Virus record (IMG/VR): IMGVR_UViG_3300037502_001941
Coordinates: 1 to 26,623 of that record
DNA: 26,623 bases
From: a virus
Strand: one strand, 5' to 3'
Every line of letters begins with the position of its first letter. The stretch's first letter is position 1. The notes under the pieces were generated by a model that searched no databases, was not told the DNA's origin, and was given only the letters and a program-made list of their open reading frames with translations. This document shows positions 22,086-26,623 of the stretch, one piece after another. The position numbers and the translations under genes were made by a program.

Positions 22086-22215
22086 GCCCGCACGGTGGAA
22101 GCACCGGCAACTAGTGGCCTATGGGTGAAAGCTTCCGGGCCAGACATGGCAGGAAGGCGGGGCAAGTGATCGGACGCAATCATCCGCCGGGGATAACCTC
22201 CCCGACGGTGCGGGC
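22086..22215 (+). ncRNA. Candidate structured RNA leader
   Basis: The ends GCCCGCAC (22086 to 22093) and GTGCGGGC (22208 to 22215) are complementary. Between them are GGAAGC (22097) with GCTTCC (22131), GCCA-GACA-TGGC (22139 to 22150), and a two-part stem GGCGG/CCGCC with GTGAT/ATCAT (22156 to 22188) around the loop CGGACGCA. GGGG and CCCC follow around ATAACCT (22189 to 22203). An alternative pairing of 22184 to 22192 with 22200 to 22208 competes with two of these, as in a switching leader. GC-rich DNA makes chance pairing common, so this is a candidate only. Confidence 0.4.
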
Positions 22216-22455
22216 CGCCCGGAACGCCGATCACACTAGACTAGCAGCGCTGCATCATGATGCACGGTGCCGGGGGTCAAAGCCCGGCGTAATTCCGATA
22301 AGCGCGGCCGGTCCATCTCCCCTGCCTCTCATTGCGACGCATCGCGCCGGGCTCCACACCGCAGCGCGACCTAGACCGGGATGGACTAGCCCGAGGCCTC
22401 TCACTGATCGCGCGCCGCGAAAGACTGCTACCGGACGCAAGCCGCCCGGTAGACC
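22216..22455 (+). other. Untranslated leader, palindromes and hairpins
   Basis: No convincing gene is seen; a 137-codon frame across the area has an Arg/Pro-rich low-complexity product and conflicts with the hairpins. It holds palindromes GCAGCGCTGC (22244 to 22253) and TGCATCATGATGCA (22251 to 22264). A hairpin pairs GCCGGG with CCCGGC (22269 to 22288). Another pairs CTACCGG with CCGGTAG (22428 to 22452) and presents the octamer GGACGCAA at its loop. Confidence 0.55.
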
Positions 22456-22530
22456 TAGGCGGAGGAAACTCCGACCTACCGGCGATGCCGGCGCATCCCG
22501 CGCCGGATCGCTTGTAGGGACGCAACAAAA
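22456..22530 (+). promoter_or_regulatory. Two-hairpin leader element, copy 1
   Basis: Hairpin one is TAGGCGGAG with CTCCG and CCTA around a GAAA loop (22456 to 22478, one bulged A). Hairpin two is GCGAT plus CCGGCGC pairing with GCGCCGG plus ATCGC around ATCCC (22482 to 22511, one bulged G). Next comes GGGACGCAAC at 22517, the ribosome-binding position, and ATG at 22531. A second copy stands before the next gene. The pairing is kept between copies although bases differ. Confidence 0.75.
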
Positions 22531-22767
22531 ATGACTAGGGCAGCGATCACAACAAAGTTCCTTGGCCCCACGAACTACCGGGGCGCGAGGATAAAGGTCC
22601 GGACCATGGAATGGTCCATAACGGTAGCGTGGGACTATTCAATGAGCACCACAGAGAACTACGCCGCCGCCGCCGCCGAGATGCTGCGACAGCGCGGATG
22701 GGATTGGACGTTGATCCCCGGCATCCTGCCGGATGGGAACGGCGTTTTCGTGAAGGCGAACAACTGA
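22531..22767 (+). CDS. Conserved small phage protein (78 aa)
   Basis: The 78-residue product begins MTRAAITTKFLGPTNYRGAR and contains SITVAWDYSMSTTENYAAAA, ending GILPDGNGVFVKANN. The pattern of a short basic N-terminus, a TTKFLGPTN block and a helix with Tyr/Ala is familiar from small conserved proteins in phage and plasmid early regions. Function is unknown to me. It is preceded by the two-hairpin leader with GGGA at ribosome-binding distance, so its translation may be controlled. It is the first gene of the plus-strand block and is likely expressed early. Confidence 0.8.
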   Translation: MTRAAITTKFLGPTNYRGARIKVRTMEWSITVAWDYSMSTTENYAAAAAEMLRQRGWDWTLIPGILPDGNGVFVKANN

Positions 22768-22776
22768 CGCGCACAA

Positions 22777-22848
22777 GGGCGGGGAAACCCCGCCCCCATC
22801 TGCGATGCCGGCGCATGGTGCGCCGGGTCGTTCATGGGGACGCAACGA
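22777..22848 (+). promoter_or_regulatory. Two-hairpin leader element, copy 2
   Basis: Hairpin one is GGGCGGGG with CCCCGCCC around AAA (22777 to 22795). Hairpin two is GCGAT plus CCGGCGC pairing with GCGCCGG plus GTCGT around ATGGT (22802 to 22831), with the same single bulged G as copy 1. It continues with GGGGACGCAAC and ATG at 22849. Relative to copy 1, stem-one bases changed on both sides, and the outer part of stem two uses G-T pairs in place of Watson-Crick pairs. Confidence 0.75.
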
Positions 22849-23598
22849 ATGATCATATACCGTGGGCCGTCGATGCTAGACGGCCAGCCCATTGTGGCGG
22901 TTGCCACGGGCTTCAACGGCGCCCGAAACGAAAAGACGGGGGCCGGACTCGTGCAGGTCTACATCCTGCGCGACGACATGAACCCCGCCGAGGCGTCCCG
23001 GACGGGCGCGGACGTGTCAATCTGTGGGGACTGCCCCCTGCGCGGCACCTACCGCGACGGGCTCCGAATTGAAGGGTCCCGCCGATGCTATGTGAACCTC
23101 GGGCAGGGACCGATGACGGTTTACAAGTCACTGGCGCGCGGCGTCTATGCCGAGGTCGCGCCGGAAGAACTCCCCGAATTGTTCGAGGGCAGAATGATAC
23201 GCATGGGCGCATATGGCGACCCTGCGGCCCTGCCGGAATGGCTCTGGCGCGCCGTGCTGTCGCGCGCGGCGGGGCGCACAGGCTATACCCATCAATGGCG
23301 GGATGCGCGCTTCGCCTACCTCGCGGAATACGCAATGGCTTCCGCCGACAGCGAGACGGACGCGCGCGAGGCCCAGGCCATGGGCTGGCGCACGTTCAGG
23401 GTCTCCGAGCCCGTGGGCTGGTCTAAAATGGCAGGGGAGGGGCTTTGCCCTGCCAGTGCCGAGGCAGGCAAGCGCACAACATGCGACAAGTGCATGCTTT
23501 GCAGCGGCACGACCGGCAAAGGGCGGGCGTCGATCATGATCCCCCGCCACGACATTTCAGCCAATACGGCGAAGCGCCGCGCAGGCATCGCAGCCTGA
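22849..23598 (+). CDS. Cysteine-rich conserved phage protein (DUF7227-like)
   Basis: The ATG at 22849 is preceded by GGGGA; an earlier in-frame ATG inside the leader hairpin region is rejected. The 249-residue product has MIIYRGPSMLDGQPIVAVAT, GDCPLRG (part of Cys-x2-Cys), a CYVNLGQGPMTVYKSLARG segment, and MIRMGAYGDPAALPEWLWRA with TGYTHQWRDARFAYL. It ends with LCPASAEAGKRTTCDKCMLC. Seven cysteines in three clusters suggest zinc or an iron-sulphur cluster. I associate this layout with a family of unknown function (DUF7227 from memory) widespread in phages. It follows the hairpin leader and may be an early protein. Confidence 0.82.
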   Translation: MIIYRGPSMLDGQPIVAVATGFNGARNEKTGAGLVQVYILRDDMNPAEASRTGADVSICGDCPLRGTYRDGLRIEGSRRCYVNLGQGPMTVYKSLARGVYAEVAPEELPELFEGRMIRMGAYGDPAALPEWLWRAVLSRAAGRTGYTHQWRDARFAYLAEYAMASADSETDAREAQAMGWRTFRVSEPVGWSKMAGEGLCPASAEAGKRTTCDKCMLCSGTTGKGRASIMIPRHDISANTAKRRAGIAA

Positions 23599-23617
23599 AA
23601 GAAAGGGATAACGGAAC

Positions 23618-23842
23618 ATGAAAATTAACTCCCCCCGCGCCCTGCGCGATGCCGCCTTCAATGAAGGCTGGAAGGCGGGATATTCCGCCGCGAAGTACTG
23701 GGCGGCCAGGGATGAAGGACCGGGCTCGCTCTTTCCGGAGTTTATCGCCCAGGAAGCCGCGAGTAACTGGTTCGGTCTCCGAGGGCGGGGGAATGTATGG
23801 CTCTCCGGTTTCTGGCAGGGCGTGGAGTTCTGCCAGGGCTGA
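23618..23842 (+). CDS. Small conserved phage protein (74 aa)
   Basis: The 74-residue product contains ALRDAAFNEGWKAGYSAAKY, then EGPGSLFPEFIAQEAASNWF and NVWLSGFWQGVEFCQG. It is rich in aromatic residues and Gly, soluble and probably helical. A ribosome-binding site AAGGGA is present upstream. It sits 19 bases after the cysteine-rich gene and 65 before the ATPase gene, in the same transcription unit. I do not know its function. Confidence 0.78.
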   Translation: MKINSPRALRDAAFNEGWKAGYSAAKYWAARDEGPGSLFPEFIAQEAASNWFGLRGRGNVWLSGFWQGVEFCQG

Positions 23843-23907
23843 CCGTTCTAAGCGCGCCGGGAGACTGGCGCGCTCATCAACGGCCAGACATGGAAAGGAA
23901 ACTAATA

Positions 23908-25335
23908 ATGGCCCGTACAAGTAAATACACCCCCGCCGAGGCGGAGGCGGAAGCGCTGAGGAATGGCGTACCCAGGCGCGGCTCTTACGAGCAAGTCACA
24001 TCCGCGCACCGTAACTACGTGCGCGCTTGGATGACAGCCTGCGGCGTGCCGGCAATCGACGTTGTCGGTATGCCGCTGGGCACACTGACAGTCGTATGGC
24101 ACGACACGAGCAACCGAGAGGTCGTGAAGCTGGCGAAGGATAAAGACAAGGTCCCGCCCGTCAGCCCATCGAAGATCGACCTTCCGCCGCCCGTCACAAG
24201 CGAACGGAAGGACAACCCCGCCCCGGCGCCGGTTGCGCCCATCATCAACCCCAATCCCACCACGGGAGACGACAACATGAGCGACGCCGACGAACGCGCG
24301 CGCAAGCTGCGCGCGCTGGAAGAACTGTTGAGCCCGAGCAAGCCCGCGCTTGACGAGGATGCGGTGCTGGACATTGTCCGTCGCCGCATGAGTGAGACGG
24401 TCACCCAGGCGACGCGCGGCGCCGCTGAAGAGGTCCGCAAGGAACTCGGTGACCTGCTGGAAGAGGCGCGCGCCATTGTCAACGGCGCGCCCCGCAAGCT
24501 GCGGATCGAGATCGCCGGCCGCGTGAAGGACATGCCGCCCGCCGTGCGGCATCCCCTCTTCGACACCCTGCTGACCCTGGCGGTGTGCAGCAAGGAGCCG
24601 CGCGCCCTGCACCCCATGCTCGTGGGGCCGCCCGCCGGGGGCAAAACGACCGCCGCCGAGCAGGTCGCCCAGGCCCTGGGCCTGCCGTTCTTTACGAACG
24701 GCGCCTTGAGCGGGACCCATGAATTGCTGGGCTACTGCGACGGCGGTGGAAAGTACCACACCACCCCCTTCCGCCGGGCTTTCGAGACGGGCGGCGTCTA
24801 CCTCGCCGACGAAATCGACGGCAGCACCGATGCATCGGTCCCGCTGGCACTCAACTCCGCGCTGGCCAATGGGTTCATGGGCTTCCCCGACCAGCCCGAG
24901 CCCGTGCGGATGCACAAAGACTTCTACTTCATCGGGGCCGCGAATACTTACGGTCGGGGTGCCGATCGACTGTTTGTGGGGCGCACTCAACTTGACAGCG
25001 CCACCACCGACCGCCTCGCAATGCTCGACTGGGATTATGACGAGGTGCTTGAGCGGTCACTGGCGGGCGACGACGCATGGACCGCCTACGTCCAGGCCGC
25101 ACGGGCGGCGTGTTCGGACCTGAAAATTCGGCACGTCATCAGCCCGCGCGCGACCTACGGCGGCGCGATCTACCGCCGCACGGGCAGCATGTCCTTCGAC
25201 CTGATCTGTAACCTGACGGTCTGGAAGGGCCTGGATCGCGAGCAGCGGGACAGGATCGTTGCAAAGATGCCCGAGCGGGTGATCCGCCGGGCGGAGGCGC
25301 CCGTCATCACCACCACCACCATCGCAGCGGAGTGA
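23908..25335 (+). CDS. AAA+ ATPase of the CobS/MoxR type
   Basis: The ATG at 23908 has AAGGAAA at a good distance; longer starts run into the previous gene. The product has 475 residues. An N-terminal small domain (about 1 to 65) precedes a Pro-rich linker and a helical stretch. The AAA+ core has Walker A GPPAGGKTT (240 to 248), Walker B VYLADEID (298 to 304), sensor 1 in GAANTYGRG (N346), likely arginine fingers around R359/R369, and sensor 2 near R414 (ISPRA). The ANTYGRGADRLFVGRTQ and DRLAMLDWDYD phrases match CobS-like ATPases. In cellular systems such ATPases work with a VWA-domain partner, and the next gene codes for a candidate. The target is unknown. Confidence 0.87.
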   Translation: MARTSKYTPAEAEAEALRNGVPRRGSYEQVTSAHRNYVRAWMTACGVPAIDVVGMPLGTLTVVWHDTSNREVVKLAKDKDKVPPVSPSKIDLPPPVTSERKDNPAPAPVAPIINPNPTTGDDNMSDADERARKLRALEELLSPSKPALDEDAVLDIVRRRMSETVTQATRGAAEEVRKELGDLLEEARAIVNGAPRKLRIEIAGRVKDMPPAVRHPLFDTLLTLAVCSKEPRALHPMLVGPPAGGKTTAAEQVAQALGLPFFTNGALSGTHELLGYCDGGGKYHTTPFRRAFETGGVYLADEIDGSTDASVPLALNSALANGFMGFPDQPEPVRMHKDFYFIGAANTYGRGADRLFVGRTQLDSATTDRLAMLDWDYDEVLERSLAGDDAWTAYVQAARAACSDLKIRHVISPRATYGGAIYRRTGSMSFDLICNLTVWKGLDREQRDRIVAKMPERVIRRAEAPVITTTTIAAE

Positions 25336-25339
25336 AAAC

Positions 25340-26293
25340 ATGAAGCGCATTGCAGAGTTGATGGTTGACGGGTCAAGGGCGCACCTCGCGCCCTACCTGC
25401 CAGAAATCCCCAACAGGGTGGGCGGGAGCATCGCGCGGATGCATTTTGACAGCCTCGCGGAACTCGCGGAGTTCATCCCCGAGACGGCGCCGGCTGATGC
25501 TTTCAGCAAATGGGGCTGGGGCGGTAACGACCCCAGCTTCTACGGCAGCGCGAAAACCATGGCCGATGCGCTCAAGCTGGCCCGTGATGGGTGGCAGGAG
25601 GGGGCCGAGCAGGCCCTGCCCCTGCTGGAGCGGGTCAAGGTAGCGCGGCCCACCCGCAAGACGCTGACGCGCTACGCTATCGCCGGGGCGGTGGCATCTG
25701 TCCCCCGCTACCTCGCGAACAACCCGCTGCACATGAGGTCGGTGCAGCGTAGTGACACCGCGCAGCGGCCCGTCATTACCATCGTCTCCAGCACGGCTGC
25801 GCCCTGCTATGTAGATGAAAAGACATTCCGCGCCCTGGCGGTTGCTGCGGTTGCGATTGTTGACCGGCTGGAAGATGCCGGATTCCGCACCGAGGTAATC
25901 GCCGGCCGCCGCGAGAGTAACTCTAGCACCGGAACAGCCGACGCGACCGGGGAGAACAACGCTGCGGGCAATCGGTCGGAGGTATTTTTCCGGCTGAAAG
26001 CCGCAGATGACAGCCTCGACATGGCGCGGGTGGTATTCGGCATTGGCCACCCTGCTGTCCATAGGCGCCTGCTGTTCGGCGCCTGCGAGATGCATCCCGG
26101 CTACGAGCCGAGCATAGGCACCAACCAAGGCTATGCTGTTGGGCTCACAAATCTAGACCGCCCGCCCGGGACCTACATCCTCCCAGCTATGGCTAGCCTC
26201 GCAAAGAATAAGCTGAGTGATCCAATCAAGGTCTTCGACTATGCGGTTGAGGTCTTGAAGAAGCAGGGCTGCCCCGGCCTGACGGATGAGTAG
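25340..26293 (+). CDS. VWA-like partner protein of the AAA+ ATPase (DUF7192-like)
   Basis: The gene starts four bases after the ATPase stop, with GGAG upstream, so it is cotranscribed. The N-terminal part (HFDSLAELAEFIPETAPADA, then SAKTMADALKLARDGWQEGA) matches a family common in phages (DUF7192 from memory). The C-terminal half (about 143 to 305) has RPVITIVSSTAAPCYVDEKT, then FRALAVAAVAIVDRLEDAGF, RTEVIAGRR and ARVVFGIGHPAVHRRL, which follows the strand-helix order of a von Willebrand A domain. The metal-binding motif is degenerate: the usual Asp-x-Ser-x-Ser is replaced by VSSTA. It ends with a helical region and LKKQGCPGLTDE. The partnership is inferred from gene order. Confidence 0.75.
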   Translation: MKRIAELMVDGSRAHLAPYLPEIPNRVGGSIARMHFDSLAELAEFIPETAPADAFSKWGWGGNDPSFYGSAKTMADALKLARDGWQEGAEQALPLLERVKVARPTRKTLTRYAIAGAVASVPRYLANNPLHMRSVQRSDTAQRPVITIVSSTAAPCYVDEKTFRALAVAAVAIVDRLEDAGFRTEVIAGRRESNSSTGTADATGENNAAGNRSEVFFRLKAADDSLDMARVVFGIGHPAVHRRLLFGACEMHPGYEPSIGTNQGYAVGLTNLDRPPGTYILPAMASLAKNKLSDPIKVFDYAVEVLKKQGCPGLTDE

Positions 26294-26312
26294 GGGGGGG
26301 GGAGTACCCCCC
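26293..26312 (+). other. G10 tract and G/C hairpin after the VWA-like gene
   Basis: A run of ten Gs is followed by AGTA and six Cs, able to form a six-base G/C stem. The sequence after it is not T-rich, so a classical terminator is not shown. The long G run is also a place where sequencing or assembly errors are likely. Confidence 0.5.
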
Positions 26313-26325
26313 TCTTCACCCAGAA

Positions 26326-26352
26326 CAATTAGACAACAAAGGATACTAGACA
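26326..26352 (+). repeat. Leader repeat copy 1 before small gene
   Basis: CAATTAGACAAC at 26326 to 26337 recurs exactly at 26584 to 26595. Each is followed by an AAGGA-type ribosome-binding site, a short A/C/T spacer ending in AGACA or AGAC, and an ATG. This copy precedes the ATG at 26353. Confidence 0.7.
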
Positions 26353-26565
26353 ATGACCAGCAACTATCGCGACCCGCTGCCGCTGCTTGAGAGCTTCATG
26401 TCCGAGGACGAGAAGAAAACAATCCTCGCAAGCGCTGCCAATGCAATCGTCAAGCACCGCAACTCTAACGGCGGCGCTCCTGTCACCTGCGATGGGTTCG
26501 GCTCTCTTCTCGCGGATGTACAGAACATCGCCTCCAAGTTTTATGAAGCCAAAAAGGACCGCTGA
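26353..26565 (+). CDS. Small conserved phage-type protein (70 aa)
   Basis: This 70-residue product contains LPLLESFMSEDEKKTILASA, then NAIVKHRNSNGGAPVTCDGF and LLADVQNIASKFYEAKKDR. It is helical and charged with no membrane segment. A good AAGGA ribosome-binding site and a repeated 12-base leader precede it. I do not recognise the family. The composition is somewhat less GC-rich than in the genes before it. Confidence 0.72.
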   Translation: MTSNYRDPLPLLESFMSEDEKKTILASAANAIVKHRNSNGGAPVTCDGFGSLLADVQNIASKFYEAKKDR

Positions 26566-26583
26566 TTACTGGCAAAGCAACAG

Positions 26584-26611
26584 CAATTAGACAACGCGAA
26601 GGAATACAGAC
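26584..26611 (+). repeat. Leader repeat copy 2 before the next gene
   Basis: This is the second copy of CAATTAGACAAC, followed by GCGAAGGAATACAGAC and ATG at 26612. The match of leader, ribosome-binding site and start suggests that gene and leader were duplicated or that the leader is a shared control unit. Confidence 0.7.
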
Positions 26612-26623
26612 ATGGACCAGAAC
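26612..26623 (+). CDS. Start of a gene cut by the right edge
   Basis: ATG GAC CAG AAC begins 16 bases after the repeated leader and about nine after AAGGA, giving MDQN before the window ends. The first gene with this leader begins MTSN. Nothing can be said about the product. Confidence 0.45.

Noticed and set aside
22086-22215. Cobalamin riboswitch, because of GGGTGAAAGCTTCC and the CobS-like gene downstream
   Set aside because: The B12 box and the conserved order of elements are missing, and nothing else in the window concerns cobalamin.
22261-22290. A tRNA T-arm-like hairpin (GCCGGG, GGTCAAAG, CCCGGC)
   Set aside because: The loop is eight bases without the TTC signature, and no acceptor, D or anticodon arms can be found around it.
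22121-22534. A 137-codon plus-strand frame through the leader ending at the first early gene
   Set aside because: The product is Arg/Pro-rich low complexity and the DNA is taken up by hairpins, palindromes and the duplicated leader, which are better explained as non-coding.
23902-24990. A 362-codon minus-strand frame opposite the AAA+ ATPase
   Set aside because: The ATPase motifs on the plus strand are intact and well spaced; the antisense product is low-complexity and has no recognisable domain.
1-26623. CRISPR arrays, transposases, integrase, tRNA and rRNA genes
   Set aside because: I looked for regularly spaced repeats, transposase or integrase motifs and RNA gene cores and saw none; the only repeats are those listed.

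Overview
This window looks like part of a tailed bacteriophage genome (Caudoviricetes), probably an uncultured environmental phage of a proteobacterium. The family assignments below come from reading the translated sequence and from memory of the families; no database was searched. Terminase subunits, portal, scaffold, capsid, head-tail adaptors, fibre proteins and a lysis cassette are all recognisable. No tape-measure gene is present, and the connectors resemble those of short-tailed phages, so a podovirus-like virion is likely but not proven.

Layout. From 1 to about 21.75 kb every gene is on the minus strand. Read in transcription order (right to left) they are: terS; two small genes, one a stand-alone LexA-type winged helix; terL; portal; a small coiled-coil protein; a GroES-like co-chaperonin; a DUF2829/Tad2-like protein; scaffold; a small conserved protein; a structural protein; and the major capsid protein, which is closed by a strong terminator. 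A fresh promoter-like stretch follows, then two structural genes, a DUF6321-like gene, a lysis cassette (two small membrane proteins and a GH108 muramidase), a run of short, very basic proteins, two head-tail adaptors, a zinc-ribbon protein, and fibre and receptor-binding genes. The last gene runs off the left edge. Many genes overlap by 1 to 14 bases, which suggests translational coupling.

From about 22.53 kb to the right edge all genes are on the plus strand: small conserved phage proteins, a cysteine-rich protein, and an AAA+ ATPase of the CobS/MoxR type followed at once by a protein with a VWA-like C-terminal half. Base composition changes sharply near 20.9 kb. The terL side is moderate in GC, while the terS and plus-strand side is clearly more GC-rich. 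The junction is a keto-rich intergenic stretch with 21-bp tandem repeats and a GC-only palindrome.

The most interesting non-coding material lies between 20.6 and 22.85 kb. It includes candidate packaging-site repeats beside terS, a Fur-box-like palindrome, a boxA-like sequence, a densely self-complementary leader, and a two-hairpin RNA leader that occurs twice, each time directly upstream of a gene. The two copies differ in ways that keep the base pairing. The octamer GGACGCAA occurs four times here, twice in hairpin loops and twice at ribosome-binding positions. A separate 13-bp hairpin buries the Shine-Dalgarno of terL. Anti-defence is suggested by the Tad2-like gene, and host-chaperonin engagement by the GroES-like gene.
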